Shown here piece after piece: positions 41,392 to 51,191 of a stretch of DNA of 64,000 bases (position 1 is the first letter of the stretch; each line of letters starts with the position of its first letter). A program made the translations under genes and the position numbers. The notes under the pieces were generated by a model. The model searched no databases. It had not been told where the DNA came from and saw only the letters and a program-made list of their open reading frames with translations. This DNA comes from Solirhodobacter olei (GTDB lineage Bacteria; Pseudomonadota; Alphaproteobacteria; Rhodobacterales; Rhodobacteraceae), in assembly GCF_004010155.1 (NCBI RefSeq), contig NZ_RRYH01000013.1, positions 144,323 to 208,322 on the forward strand. Direction: 5' to 3'.

Positions 41392-42155
41392 GCCAGATCC
41401 ATATGCATCTGCGCGGTCCGGTCGCTGAATTGCGGCTCGACAATCCGTCCAAGCTGAACGCCTTCACCGTCGAGATGCTGCGCCAACTCGCAGAGTTCTG
41501 CGACACGCTCGACCGCCGGTCCGACGTGCGGCTGGTGATAGTGACTGCCGAGGGCGAGCGGGCCTTTTGCGCTGGGGCGGACATTACTGCCTGGGGCGGG
41601 CTCTCTCCTGCAGAATTTGCAAGGCACTGGGTGCGCGACGGGCACCGCATTTTCGATCGGCTCGCCCGGCTCTCGAAGCCGACCGTGGCGGCAATCTCGG
41701 GGCATGCCTTCGGCGGCGGTCTGGAGCTGGCGGCGGCCTGCGATATCCGGGTGATGGCACCCAAAGCGACGCTGGCACTTCCGGAAGCCGGAGTGGGGAT
41801 CGTACCCGGATGGTCAGGCACTCAGAGGCTGGCCCGGCTGATGCCTGAGCCGGTGCTGAAGGAGATGGCCCTTTTTGGCCGTCGTCTGTCAGCGGAACGC
41901 GCCCTGGCTTGCGGTTTCGTATCCGAGGTTGCCGAGGACGCGCGGGCGGCGGCAGAGGCATTGGCCGAGCGCGTAATTACGAGCTCGTCCCGTTCGATCG
42001 AGATCGCCAAGGCGATGATCCATGCGGCCGTGGGCGAGGACCGGGGGGCATCGGTCGAGATGCTCGGCTCGGGAATGATTGCCGCAACCGATGATCGTGC
42101 GGAGGGCGTCGCCGCCTTCCGTGAGAAGCGCAAGCCAGAATTTCCGGGGACCTGA
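41388..42155 (+). CDS. Enoyl-CoA hydratase/isomerase (crotonase) family
   Basis: A 255-residue crotonase: LRLDNPSKLNAFTVEMLRQL, oxyanion region AFCAGADITAWGGLSPAEFA, then GHAFGGGLELAAACDIRVMA and ATLALPEAGVGIVPGWSGTQ with the two catalytic-type glutamates (GLELAAACD; LPEAGVG). It could hydrate an enoyl-CoA or act as a hydratase-lyase; the sequence does not separate these. Its place right after a CoA-transferase and before an aldehyde dehydrogenase would fit a hydroxycinnamoyl-CoA-like route or a beta-oxidation step. Confidence 0.87.
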   Translation: MSQIHMHLRGPVAELRLDNPSKLNAFTVEMLRQLAEFCDTLDRRSDVRLVIVTAEGERAFCAGADITAWGGLSPAEFARHWVRDGHRIFDRLARLSKPTVAAISGHAFGGGLELAAACDIRVMAPKATLALPEAGVGIVPGWSGTQRLARLMPEPVLKEMALFGRRLSAERALACGFVSEVAEDARAAAEALAERVITSSSRSIEIAKAMIHAAVGEDRGASVEMLGSGMIAATDDRAEGVAAFREKRKPEFPGT

Positions 42156-42157
42156 TC

Positions 42158-43681
42158 ATGACCGAGTTCACCCTCATCGCCGCATCCGCAGCCGTCCATC
42201 ATGACATCGTAGAGTGCCGCCATCTCATCGACGGCGCCTGGCGGGCCAGCGAGGATGGCGCCATCTCGGAGCGGGTCTCCCCGTCGCATGGGATTGTCGT
42301 CAGCCGCTCGGCAAAGGGCGGGACGACAGAAACGGAAGCCGCCATTGCCGCCGCCCGCAAGGCCTTCGACGGCGGCGTCTGGAGCAAGGCGAGCGGCAAG
42401 AGCCGTGCCACGGTCCTGCTCAAGGTTGCCGAGTTGATCGAGCGCGACGCGGAGAAGATGGCCCGCGTGGAGACGCTGGAGACCGGCAAGCCGATTACGC
42501 AGGCCTTCGGTGAGGTCTCTGGCGCAGCGGACCTCTGGCGCTACGCCGCCTCGCTCGCCCGGACAATGCACGGCGAAAGCCACAACACGCTCGGCCCCGA
42601 CATGCTGGGTGTGGTGCTGAAAGAGCCGATCGGCGTTGTCTCCGTGATCACGCCGTGGAACTTCCCGTTCTGGATCCTTAGCCAGAAGCTCCCGTTCGCG
42701 CTTGCTGCAGGCTGCACATGTGTCGTGAAGCCGTCGGAACTCACGCCTTCCACTACCGTCATGCTGGGTGAGCTGCTGATCGAGGCCGGGTTGCCGTCCG
42801 GGGTGGTCAATATCGTGCTCGGTTACGGCCAGCCGGTCGGTGCGCTAATGGCGGAACATCCGGAGGTGGACATGATCACCTTCACCGGTTCCACCGCGGT
42901 CGGCCGTTCCATTGCCTCTGCAGCCTCGGGCACCTTGAAAAAGGTGGCGCTGGAGCTTGGGGGCAAGAATCCGCAGGTGATCTTCCCCGATGCCGCGATC
43001 GATGACGCGGCCGACGCGATCACCTTCGGCGTCTACTTCAATGCCGGCGAATGCTGCAATTCCAGTAGCCGCATCATCGTCCATGAGGACGTGGCCGAAG
43101 CGGTGGTGGAAAAGGTCGTAGCACTCTCGCGCAAGGTGGCCTTCGGGGATCCGCTGAACCCGGAGACGCAGGTGGGGGCCATCGTCTCGACGGCGCATCA
43201 ACAGAAAATCGACGGCTATGTCCGCGATGCGGTCGCAGCGGGCGCAAAGGTCTGCCTCGGCGGAGCGGCGCTGAAGGTCGATGGCCTTCCCGGCGAGTTC
43301 TACCAGCCCACCGTCGTCGCCGGCGTCACGCCGGACATGGCGATTGCGCGCGAGGAGGTTTTCGGGCCGGTCCTGTCGGTTCTGACGTTCCGGAGCTTTG
43401 ACGGGGCGGTCGCACTGGCCAACGACGCCGCCTACGGCCTCTCGGCCGGGGTCTGGAGTGACAGCGTGCACACCTGCCTCGATTTCGCCCGTCAGGTTGA
43501 GGCGGGGACTGTCTGGACAAACACCTGGATGGACGGCTTTCCGGAGCTGACCTTCGGCGGCGTCAAACAGAGCGGCCTTGGCCGCGAGATCGGGCCCTAT
43601 GGGCTGGAGGAGTTTCTCGAAGTGAAGACGCTCGCGATGCGGATCGGTCGCACGCGGGCACCTTGGGTGAAAGCTTCCTGA
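42158..43681 (+). CDS. Aldehyde dehydrogenase
   Basis: A 507-residue NAD(P)-dependent aldehyde dehydrogenase with the complete motif set: VITPWNFPFWILSQKLPFAL, VKPSELTPSTTVMLG, FTGSTAVGRSIASAASGTLK, catalytic Glu in VALELGGKNPQVIF, catalytic Cys in NAGECCNSSSRIIVHEDV, and EEVFGPVLSVLTF. The GECC..SSR signature occurs in the gamma-aminobutyraldehyde/betaine/sorbosone-like branches. It would oxidise an aldehyde from the GMC enzymes or from the hydratase reaction. Two bases separate it from the hydratase. Confidence 0.88.
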   Translation: MTEFTLIAASAAVHHDIVECRHLIDGAWRASEDGAISERVSPSHGIVVSRSAKGGTTETEAAIAAARKAFDGGVWSKASGKSRATVLLKVAELIERDAEKMARVETLETGKPITQAFGEVSGAADLWRYAASLARTMHGESHNTLGPDMLGVVLKEPIGVVSVITPWNFPFWILSQKLPFALAAGCTCVVKPSELTPSTTVMLGELLIEAGLPSGVVNIVLGYGQPVGALMAEHPEVDMITFTGSTAVGRSIASAASGTLKKVALELGGKNPQVIFPDAAIDDAADAITFGVYFNAGECCNSSSRIIVHEDVAEAVVEKVVALSRKVAFGDPLNPETQVGAIVSTAHQQKIDGYVRDAVAAGAKVCLGGAALKVDGLPGEFYQPTVVAGVTPDMAIAREEVFGPVLSVLTFRSFDGAVALANDAAYGLSAGVWSDSVHTCLDFARQVEAGTVWTNTWMDGFPELTFGGVKQSGLGREIGPYGLEEFLEVKTLAMRIGRTRAPWVKAS

Positions 43682-43732
43682 CCACGACAGTCAGGGGCTG
43701 AACAACTACGCAAAACTCACGGGAGGATGAAT

Positions 43733-44992
43733 ATGCGTGGCCTTATCGGAAGATCACTGACCGCTGCGGCGGCCTTGGCGATGTCGACGGCATTCGCTCA
43801 TGCCGCGCCGAATGTGGAGGTCCTGCACTGGTGGACGTCAGGCAGTGAGGCGGCGGCGCTAAACGTGCTGAAGCAGGATCTGCAGAAAGAGGGTATCGGC
43901 TGGAAGGACATGCCGATTGCGGGCGGCGGCGGCGGCAACGCGATGACGGTGCTTCGCGCGCGCGTCACGTCGGGCAACCCGCCGACCGCGGCGCAGATGC
44001 TCGGCTACGACATTCTTGACTGGGCCAAGCTCGGCGTTTTGGGCAATCTCAACAATGTCGCTGAGGCAGGCAACTGGGACAAGGTCGTTCCGAAGGCCAT
44101 TCAGAAGTTCTCGAAGTACGACGGGCATTGGATCGCCGTTCCGGTCGATGTCCATTCGACGAACTGGGTCTGGGGAAACAAGCACCTGCTCGACAGCCTC
44201 GGTATCGCCCAGCCGAAGACCTGGGACGAGTTCATTGCCGCGATGGCTAAGGTGAAGGCGTCGGGCAAGATCGCGCTCGCCATGGGCGGCCAGCCCTGGC
44301 AGGAGGCGACGGCCTTCGACGGCGTGGTGCTCTCGGTTGGCGGGCCGGACTTCTACAAGAAGGCGTTCTACGATCTCGATCAGGCGACGCTGAGCGGGCC
44401 GCAGATGGTCGAGGCGTTCAAGCGGCTGGAGCAGCTGCGCGGCTTCGTCGATCCGAACTTCTCCGGTCGTGACTGGAACCTCGCCACGGCGATGGTGATC
44501 AACGGCAAGGCCGCATTCCAGATGATGGGCGACTGGGCCAAGGGCGAATTCCTGCATGCCGACAAGAAGCCCATGGTCGACTTCGAATGCTTCCGCACCC
44601 CGGGTAGCCAGGGCGTCGTCACCTTCAACTCCGACCAGTTCGTGATGTTCAAGGTTGGCAAGGACAAGCAGGCGTCGCAGGATGCCATGGCCAAGGCGGT
44701 GATGTCGAAATCGTTCCAAGTCGCGTTCAACACCGTGAAGGGTTCGGTCCCGGCGCGTACCGACGTTGCCGATACCCAGTTCGACGCCTGCGGCAAGATG
44801 GCTATGGCGCAGCTCAAGTCGGCCGACGAGCATGGAACTCTGCTCGGCTCGATGGCGCAGGGTCATGCGGCGCCGGCAGCGGTGAAGAATGCCGAATACG
44901 ACGTTGTCAGTGCGGCCTTCAACGGCCAGTACACGCCGGAGCAGGCGGCCAAGGAACTCGCCAAGGCCATCAAGCTTGCCCAGCAGTCGTGA
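43733..44992 (+). CDS. Sugar ABC transporter substrate-binding protein
   Basis: A 419-residue periplasmic protein with a signal peptide ([16 protein letters not shown]) and the carbohydrate-binding (SBP_bac_1) pattern [20 protein letters not shown], then [35 protein letters not shown] and the [20 protein letters not shown] motif. The family includes glucose/mannose and oligosaccharide binders. I prefer ATG 43733 (GGGAGG seven bases upstream) over ATG 43727, which would abut the Shine-Dalgarno. Followed by a hairpin and then the two permeases. Confidence 0.92.
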   Translation: MRGLIGRSLTAAAALAMSTAFAHAAPNVEVLHWWTSGSEAAALNVLKQDLQKEGIGWKDMPIAGGGGGNAMTVLRARVTSGNPPTAAQMLGYDILDWAKLGVLGNLNNVAEAGNWDKVVPKAIQKFSKYDGHWIAVPVDVHSTNWVWGNKHLLDSLGIAQPKTWDEFIAAMAKVKASGKIALAMGGQPWQEATAFDGVVLSVGGPDFYKKAFYDLDQATLSGPQMVEAFKRLEQLRGFVDPNFSGRDWNLATAMVINGKAAFQMMGDWAKGEFLHADKKPMVDFECFRTPGSQGVVTFNSDQFVMFKVGKDKQASQDAMAKAVMSKSFQVAFNTVKGSVPARTDVADTQFDACGKMAMAQLKSADEHGTLLGSMAQGHAAPAAVKNAEYDVVSAAFNGQYTPEQAAKELAKAIKLAQQS

Positions 44993-45009
44993 TCACCTCG
45001 TGATCTGAC

Positions 45010-45033
45010 GGGGCCGGCCTTTCGGCCGGCCCC
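45010..45033. terminator. Intercistronic hairpin after the sugar-binding protein gene
   Basis: Perfect 10-bp stem GGGGCCGGCC / GGCCGGCCCC with a TTTC loop, 17 bases past the stop. No T-run. Such elements let a binding protein be made in excess over the permeases encoded downstream. Confidence 0.7.
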
Positions 45034-45061
45034 TCATCCACCACAATGGGAGAAGAAAGCC

Positions 45062-45955
45062 GTGGCCCGTCCGAACGCGACAGACCTGCGTACCCGGTTG
45101 CAGGAATGGATCCCCAAGCTTGTTCTGGCGCCCTCGATCGCCTCGATGCTGTTCTTCGTCTACGGGTTCATCCTGTTCACCGTCTATCTGTCCTTCACCG
45201 ACAGCAAGATCCTGCCGACATACGGCTGGGTGGGCTGGAGAAATTACTCGAACCTCTTCCAGCTTCCGATGTGGAGCGTCGCGCTTGAGAACCTCGCGAT
45301 CTTCGCGTCGCTCTACATCATGATCTGCATCGCGATCGGACTCGGTTTGGCAATTCTTCTGGATCAGAAGATCCGCAGCGAAGGCGTGCTCCGTCCGATC
45401 TATCTCTATCCGATGGCTCTGTCGTTCATCGTGACCGGCACCGCCTGGAAGTGGCTTCTCGATCCGGGCCTCGGGATTGAGCACACCATGCATCTCTGGG
45501 GCTGGACGAGTTTCCATTTCAACTGGATCAAGAGTTCCGACTACGCAATCTATTGCGTCGTGCTCGCGGCAGTTTGGCAGACCTCGGGTTTCGTGATGGC
45601 GATGTTCCTCGCCGGGTTGCGCGGGATCGACAACGAGATCCTCAAGGCGGCCCAAATGGATGGTGCCTCGAACTGGAGCCTCTATCGACGGATTGTGATC
45701 CCGCAGCTTCGGCCGGCGTTCCTGTCGGCTATTGTTATCCTCGGCTTCCTCGCCATCAAGTCCTACGACCTGATCGTCGCGCTCACGGGCGGCGGCCCGG
45801 GCTGGGCGACGCAGCTGCCCTCGACCTTCATGTATTCCTATACCTTCACGCGCAACGAGATGGGCGTCGGCGCAGCTTCCGCCGTGATCATGCTGATGAT
45901 GACCGCGGCAATCCTCGTCCCCTACCTCTACTCCGAACTGAAGGAGCCGAAGTGA
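45062..45955 (+). CDS. Sugar ABC transporter permease (MalF-like)
   Basis: A 297-residue membrane protein with six hydrophobic segments and the EAA loop EILKAAQMDGASNWSLYRRI that contacts the ATPase. LSFTDSKILPTYGWVGWRNY is typical of the MalF half of CUT1 sugar importers. Start GTG 45062 after GGGAGAAGAAAGCC. Its stop overlaps the second permease (TGATG). Confidence 0.9.
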   Translation: MARPNATDLRTRLQEWIPKLVLAPSIASMLFFVYGFILFTVYLSFTDSKILPTYGWVGWRNYSNLFQLPMWSVALENLAIFASLYIMICIAIGLGLAILLDQKIRSEGVLRPIYLYPMALSFIVTGTAWKWLLDPGLGIEHTMHLWGWTSFHFNWIKSSDYAIYCVVLAAVWQTSGFVMAMFLAGLRGIDNEILKAAQMDGASNWSLYRRIVIPQLRPAFLSAIVILGFLAIKSYDLIVALTGGGPGWATQLPSTFMYSYTFTRNEMGVGAASAVIMLMMTAAILVPYLYSELKEPK

Positions 45956-46836
45956 TGTCCTCGGCCATCCAATCGAACGTGGTCCATTCGGGCCGCGTCG
46001 CACGCGTCGTGATCCACGTCGTGCTGCTGATCGCGGCGCTGTTCTACCTGCTGCCTCTCTTCGTCATGCTGATCAACTCGGTGAAGCCACTGTCGCAGAT
46101 CCTGGACGGCAACATGATGTCGCTGCCCCATGTCTGGACCCTGAAGCCCTGGAGCGAGGCCTGGTCCACCGCACAGATTGGGGTCGAGCCCACGGGGCTG
46201 AGGCCGTATTTCTTGAACTCGATCGAGATGGTGGTTCCGGCGGTGGCAATCTCCACCATGATGGGTGCGCTGAACGGCTATGTGCTGACCAAGTGGCGCT
46301 TCCGTGGGGACACCTTCCTGTTCGGGATGATGCTTTTCTCCTGCTTCATTCCGTTCCAGATCGTCCTCATCCCCATGGCGCGGGTGCTGGGCATCCTAGG
46401 GATTGCTGGAACGGTTCCCGGCCTGATCCTCGTTCACACCGTCTATGGGCTCGGCTTCACGACCCTCTATTTCCGCAACTACTACGCCGCGTTCCCGACG
46501 GAGCTTGTCCGGGCCGCGCAGATCGACGGGGCGGGCTTCTTCCGGATCTTCTGGCGGATCCTGCTGCCGCTGTCAGGCCCGATCATCGTTGTCGCGGTCA
46601 TCTGGCAGTTCACCAACATCTGGAACGACTTCCTCTTCGGCTCGTCATTTGCAGGGCAGGGGAGTCAGCCGATGACCGTCGCGCTCAACAACCTGGTGCA
46701 GAGCTCGACCGGATCGAAGCCCTACAACATTCACTTCGCGGGCGCGATCATCGCGGCGCTGCCCACGCTCATCGTCTACATCGTCTCGGGCCGGTATTTC
46801 GTGCGCGGCCTGATGGCGGGATCGGTCAAGGGATAA
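45955..46836 (+). CDS. Sugar ABC transporter permease (MalG-like)
   Basis: A 293-residue membrane protein of the MalG half: SMNSI-type periplasmic loop replaced by LLPLFVMLINSVKPLSQILD, then RPYFLNSIEMVVPAVAISTM, an EAA loop ELVRAAQIDGAGFFRIFWRI, and the ending SGRYFVRGLMAGSVKG. It pairs with the MalF-like permease to form the sugar channel. Six bases separate it from the ATPase gene. Confidence 0.9.
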   Translation: MSSAIQSNVVHSGRVARVVIHVVLLIAALFYLLPLFVMLINSVKPLSQILDGNMMSLPHVWTLKPWSEAWSTAQIGVEPTGLRPYFLNSIEMVVPAVAISTMMGALNGYVLTKWRFRGDTFLFGMMLFSCFIPFQIVLIPMARVLGILGIAGTVPGLILVHTVYGLGFTTLYFRNYYAAFPTELVRAAQIDGAGFFRIFWRILLPLSGPIIVVAVIWQFTNIWNDFLFGSSFAGQGSQPMTVALNNLVQSSTGSKPYNIHFAGAIIAALPTLIVYIVSGRYFVRGLMAGSVKG

Positions 46837-46841
46837 CTGCT

Positions 46842-47954
46842 ATGGGCTTTCTGGATATCTCCAACGTCACCAAGTCCTACGGTTCCGTCGAGGTCTTGCA
46901 CCGCGTCGACATCGCCGTCGAGGAGGGGGAGTTCCTCGTCCTCGTCGGGCCGTCCGGCTGCGGTAAGTCCACGCTGCTGAACATGATCGCAGGGCTCGAA
47001 GGCATCACCTCGGGTGAGATCGCGATCCAGGGGCGGGCGATGAACGGGGTGCATCCGTCGCGGCGCAACATCGCCATGGTGTTCCAGAGCTACGCGCTCT
47101 ACCCCAATATGACCGTGGGGCAAAACATCACCTTCGGTCTTGAGATGCATGGCACGCCGAAGCCTGAACGCGAGGCCGCGATGAAGCGGGTGGCAGCCAT
47201 GTTGCAGATCGACCAGCTTCTGGACCGAAAGCCCGGCCAGCTTTCGGGTGGTCAGCGCCAGCGTGTCGCAATGGGTCGGGCGCTGGTACGCAATCCCGAC
47301 GTGTTTCTGTTCGACGAACCCCTGTCGAACCTCGACGCGAAGCTCCGGGTGGACATGCGTACCGAGATCAAGAAATTACACCAGTCCCTCCGCACGACGA
47401 TCGTCTATGTGACACATGACCAGATCGAGGCGATGACGCTTTCGACCCGGATCGCTGTGATGAACAAGGGGTATGTCCAGCAACTCGGCACCCCGAAGGA
47501 AATCTATGACACGCCGGCCAACATCTTCGTGGCGACTTTCATGGGCAGCCCGGCGATGAACATCCTTCCGACCCGAGTGGTTCTGCGCGACGGCGTTCCC
47601 CATGCGCAGGTGAGCGACGCGGCCGGCAACGTCCAGTACCTTCGGTTCAGCCAGCAGAACCTCGCGGCCTGGGATGGGCGGGAAATCCTGCTCGGCATCC
47701 GCCCGGAGGCGATCACCGACCCCGAGGGGGCAGACCGCAAGTCCGCCAACATCCAGATGCTGACCAATCTCGTCGGCGTCACGGAGCCTGCCGGCTCCGA
47801 CACCTTCGTCACGATGACACTGGCGGGCTGTGACGTCATCGGCCGGATGCGTGCGGACGCCGCCGTTTTGCCCGGCGCGTCCTTCGAATACGCGATCAAC
47901 ATGGAGAAGGCGGTCGCCTTCGATCCCGCTACGGAAGAACGTATCGCGCCATGA
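46842..47954 (+). CDS. Sugar ABC transporter ATPase (UgpC/MsmX type)
   Basis: A 370-residue ATPase: Walker A GPSGCGKSTLLN, Q-loop MVFQSYALYPNMTVGQN, signature QLSGGQRQRVAMGRALVRNP, Walker B VFLFDEPLSNLDAK and switch VTHDQIEAMTLSTRIAVMN. The C-terminal ~130 residues are the OB-like regulatory domain of MalK/UgpC proteins (ILLGIRPEAITDPEG). It energises the two permeases just upstream. Its stop overlaps the first GMC gene (ATGA), so uptake and oxidation are translationally coupled. Confidence 0.92.
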   Translation: MGFLDISNVTKSYGSVEVLHRVDIAVEEGEFLVLVGPSGCGKSTLLNMIAGLEGITSGEIAIQGRAMNGVHPSRRNIAMVFQSYALYPNMTVGQNITFGLEMHGTPKPEREAAMKRVAAMLQIDQLLDRKPGQLSGGQRQRVAMGRALVRNPDVFLFDEPLSNLDAKLRVDMRTEIKKLHQSLRTTIVYVTHDQIEAMTLSTRIAVMNKGYVQQLGTPKEIYDTPANIFVATFMGSPAMNILPTRVVLRDGVPHAQVSDAAGNVQYLRFSQQNLAAWDGREILLGIRPEAITDPEGADRKSANIQMLTNLVGVTEPAGSDTFVTMTLAGCDVIGRMRADAAVLPGASFEYAINMEKAVAFDPATEERIAP

Positions 47955-49450
47955 CCGCACAGGACCTCATCATCATCGGCTCCGGCATGGGGGGAGCGAC
48001 GCTCGCGGCTGCCCTGGCGCCGACAGGCCGGCGCATCCTGATCGTGGAGCGCGGAGAGCGCCTGCGGCCCACGCCCGAGGCGCGTGATCCGTCCGCGATC
48101 TTCGAGAGGGGCCATTTCCGCCCGAAGGAGGAGTGGATCGACGGAGCGGGACGGCCGTTCAATCCCGGCAACTACTATTACGTAGGAGGCAACTCCAAGT
48201 TCTACGGTGCCGTGCTGATCCGGTTCCGCGCCGAGGATTTCCGGCCGGTCCGCCACATGGGCGGTGTCACGCCCGGTTGGCCGATCGCCTACGGCGAGAT
48301 CGAGCCCTTCTATAGCGCCGCCGAGACACTCTACCGCGTGCGCGGCGCAGCGGGCGAGGACCCGACCGAACCGCCTCGCTCGCAGGCCTACGCCTATCCG
48401 CCGGTTCCCGACGAGCCCGACATCGCCGATCTCAGGCGGCGGCTCTTGGCGGTCGGGCTCCACCCGGCATCATTGCCGCTCGGCGTCGACGTCTCGCGGT
48501 GGCTCGCCTCAGGGCAGACGCCGTGGGACGCCTTTCCGGACACCTGCGGCGGCAAGATGGACGCTGAGACTGTGGGGCTTGCCGAGGCGCTAAAGTATCC
48601 GAACGTGACGCTGATGACCGGTGCCCGGGCGGTAGAGCTGGCGGCCGGGTCGGTTGGAAAGATAACCGGGGTGGAAATCGAGGTGGCAGGGCGGCGGGAG
48701 CGCGTCGAAGCGCCGCTCGTTGCGCTCTCGGCAGGGGCAGTGCAGTCGGCGGCGCTGCTGCTCGGCTCGGCCAATCCGGCGTGGCCGAAGGGGCTCGCGA
48801 ACTCTTCCGGCCAGGTCGGCCGCAACTTCATGAACCACAACTGTTCGGCCCTGCTGGCGCTGCACCCGCTCCGGCTCAACCGATCAGTCTACGAGAAGAC
48901 CCTGATGGTCAACGATTTCTACCTGACTGGCGGGCCGAACGGGGAGCCGCTCGGGAACATCCAGCTTCTCGGGAAAATCTCCGGGCCGATCCTCGCGGCA
49001 TCCTCTTCGCTGCCGCGTCCGCTGGCCGGCTGGATCGCCAGGCGGTCGGTTGACCTCTACGCGATGTCCGAGGACCTACCGAGCCCGGAGAGCCGAGTGA
49101 CGGTGGAGGGCGGACGCATTCGGCTGGACTGGAAGCGGTCGAACTGGGAGGCACATCTGGCGCTTGTCGCACGGCTGAAGGGGGCGCTCCGCAAGGCCGG
49201 CTATCCCATCGTGCTGTCGCGGGCGTTCGATCGACGCACGCCCTCGCACCAATGCGGCACGGCGCGGATGGGCACGGATCCGGGTGCGAGCGTGGTGGAC
49301 AGCTTCTGCCGTAGCCACGACCACGGGAACCTCTTCGTGGTCGATGCATCGGTCCTGCCGACTTCGGCGGCCGTGAACCCAGCCCTGACGGTGGCCGCGC
49401 TCGCGATGCGCGCCGCCCAGCACATCCGGCAGACGGAGTTCGCGGCATGA
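47951..49450 (+). CDS. GMC-family flavoprotein oxidoreductase 1
   Basis: A 499-residue GMC oxidoreductase: FAD-binding start LIIIGSGMGGATLAAALAP with the acidic IVERGE, then NYYYVGGNSKFYGAVLIRFR, and the C-terminal catalytic region TPSHQCGTARMGTDP (His) with VDASVLPTSAAVNPALTVAA (Asn). It resembles the GMC branch that oxidises sugars or glycosides more than choline dehydrogenase, but no substrate can be assigned. No signal peptide was seen, so it is probably cytoplasmic. 70 bases upstream of the second GMC gene. Confidence 0.88.
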   Translation: MTAQDLIIIGSGMGGATLAAALAPTGRRILIVERGERLRPTPEARDPSAIFERGHFRPKEEWIDGAGRPFNPGNYYYVGGNSKFYGAVLIRFRAEDFRPVRHMGGVTPGWPIAYGEIEPFYSAAETLYRVRGAAGEDPTEPPRSQAYAYPPVPDEPDIADLRRRLLAVGLHPASLPLGVDVSRWLASGQTPWDAFPDTCGGKMDAETVGLAEALKYPNVTLMTGARAVELAAGSVGKITGVEIEVAGRRERVEAPLVALSAGAVQSAALLLGSANPAWPKGLANSSGQVGRNFMNHNCSALLALHPLRLNRSVYEKTLMVNDFYLTGGPNGEPLGNIQLLGKISGPILAASSSLPRPLAGWIARRSVDLYAMSEDLPSPESRVTVEGGRIRLDWKRSNWEAHLALVARLKGALRKAGYPIVLSRAFDRRTPSHQCGTARMGTDPGASVVDSFCRSHDHGNLFVVDASVLPTSAAVNPALTVAALAMRAAQHIRQTEFAA

Positions 49451-49520
49451 GACCGGGGCGGAAAAATCACCGGGCGTCCGCTCTGCGGGACGGGCGGACG
49501 GCGCAGCGTTAGGGGAAGGC

Positions 49521-51104
49521 ATGGACGCGAGCTACGATTTCATCATTGTCGGCGGCGGCTCGGCGGGTTCGGTGGTGGCGGCTCGGCTGAGCGAGGACCC
49601 CGCGGTCAGCGTCCTACTACTGGAGGCTGGCCCGCGCGACCGGCACCCGTTCTACCACCTGCCGGCGGGCTTTGCGAAGATGACGAAGGGCATCGGCTCC
49701 TGGGGGTGGGAGACGGTGCCGCAGCGCCACATGCAGGGCAAGGTGTTCCGCTACACCCAAGCCAAGGTGATCGGCGGCGGATCGGCGATCAATGCGCAGA
49801 TCTACACGCGCGGGAATGCACAGGATTACGACGACTGGCGTCAGATGGGCTGCGCGGGCTGGGGCTACGAGGAGGTCCTGCCCTATTTCCGCAAGGCCGA
49901 GGACAACGACACGTTCGACAACCGGTATCACGGCAAGGGCGGGCCGCTGGGTGTCAGCCAGCCGATCGCACCGCTGCCGGTGTGCGAGGCCTATTTCGAG
50001 GCCGCCGCCGCTTTGGGCATTCCCCGCAACATGGACGTCAACGGCGAGAAACAGGACGGCGTCGCCTACTATCAGCTCACCCAGCGCAAAGCGCGCCGGT
50101 CCTCTGCGGCGATGGCCTATCTCGCGCCGAACCGCGGCCGCCGGAACCTCACAGTGCGGACAGGCGCGTCGGTGCGCCGTGTTCTGGTTTGCAACGGCCG
50201 TGCGGTGGGTGTGGAGCTGATGGACGGCGAGCGGCTGAACGCTGGAAGCGAAGTGATCCTGTCTTCCGGGGCGATCGGCACGCCGCGGCTGCTGCAGTTG
50301 TCTGGCGTCGGGCCTGCGGCACATCTCGAAAGCCTCGGCATCGAGGTGCATTTCGATCAGCCGGGGGTCGGTGCGAACCTGCAGGACCATCTCGACCTCT
50401 ACTGCATCTGCGAGCTGAACGGCCCGTTCAGCTACGACCGCTACGCGAAACCGCAATGGGCGGCTGTCGCCGCGCTGCAGTATCTCTTTACGCGCAAGGG
50501 GCCGGTCGCCTCCTCGCTCTTCGAGACGGGCGGGTTCTGGTATGCCGATCCCGACGCCCGCTCGCCCGACATCCAGTTCCATCTCGGCCTCGGCACCGGG
50601 ATCGAGCATGGCGTGGTCGCTATGCCGATGGGCGGCGTGACCCTCAACTCCTGTTACCTGCGCCCCCGCTCGCGCGGGACGGTTCGGCTGCAATCGTCTG
50701 ATCCCGCCAAGGCACCGCTCATCGACCCGAACTACCTTGAGGACGCGCGTGACCGAGAGATGTCGATCAGGGGACTCAAGACCACGCAGGAAATTCTGGC
50801 CCAGGCGCCGCTGAGGCGCTTCATAAAGGCCGAGCGTCTGCCGGGACCGGATGTAAAGACCGATCAGGACTACTTCGACTTTATCTGCCAGCACTCCAAG
50901 ACGTCGCATCACTGCGCGGGCACATGCCGTATGGGCCCGGATGCCGAGGCAGTCGTCGACATTCGCCTGCGATTCAACGGAATCGACGGCCTGCGCATTG
51001 TGGACAACTCGATCATGCCCACGGTGATCTCTTCGAACACCAACGCGGCAGCGATCATGATCGGCGAGAAAGCTTCTGACATGATCCGTCAGGACCATGG
51101 CTGA
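49521..51104 (+). CDS. GMC-family flavoprotein oxidoreductase 2 (choline-dehydrogenase-like)
   Basis: A 527-residue GMC enzyme of the choline/polyol/sorbose dehydrogenase branch: YDFIIVGGGSAGSVVAARLS, GWETVPQRHMQGKVFRYTQA, the KVIGGGSAINAQIYTRGNAQ PS1-like motif, PS2-like LSSGAIGTPRLLQLSGVGP, then KTSHHCAGTCRMGPDA (catalytic His) and SNTNAAAIMIGEKASDMI (Asn). It would oxidise an alcohol or polyol to an aldehyde or ketone. The two GMC enzymes are not similar enough to be a recent duplication. GGGGAAGGC before ATG 49521. Confidence 0.9.
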   Translation: MDASYDFIIVGGGSAGSVVAARLSEDPAVSVLLLEAGPRDRHPFYHLPAGFAKMTKGIGSWGWETVPQRHMQGKVFRYTQAKVIGGGSAINAQIYTRGNAQDYDDWRQMGCAGWGYEEVLPYFRKAEDNDTFDNRYHGKGGPLGVSQPIAPLPVCEAYFEAAAALGIPRNMDVNGEKQDGVAYYQLTQRKARRSSAAMAYLAPNRGRRNLTVRTGASVRRVLVCNGRAVGVELMDGERLNAGSEVILSSGAIGTPRLLQLSGVGPAAHLESLGIEVHFDQPGVGANLQDHLDLYCICELNGPFSYDRYAKPQWAAVAALQYLFTRKGPVASSLFETGGFWYADPDARSPDIQFHLGLGTGIEHGVVAMPMGGVTLNSCYLRPRSRGTVRLQSSDPAKAPLIDPNYLEDARDREMSIRGLKTTQEILAQAPLRRFIKAERLPGPDVKTDQDYFDFICQHSKTSHHCAGTCRMGPDAEAVVDIRLRFNGIDGLRIVDNSIMPTVISSNTNAAAIMIGEKASDMIRQDHG

Positions 51105-51191
51105 GGCATATCCCTTCGATCTCCTCGCCTGTCAGGGAAATTTGCCTAGGATCGGGCTGATCGACACAGAACAGAGACGGGTGTGAGCGTT

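Noticed and set aside
49617..51098. A 493-codon minus-strand open frame across the second GMC gene
   Set aside because: It is antisense to a clear GMC enzyme with all its motifs, and the translation is low-complexity His/Arg/Val sequence with no family.
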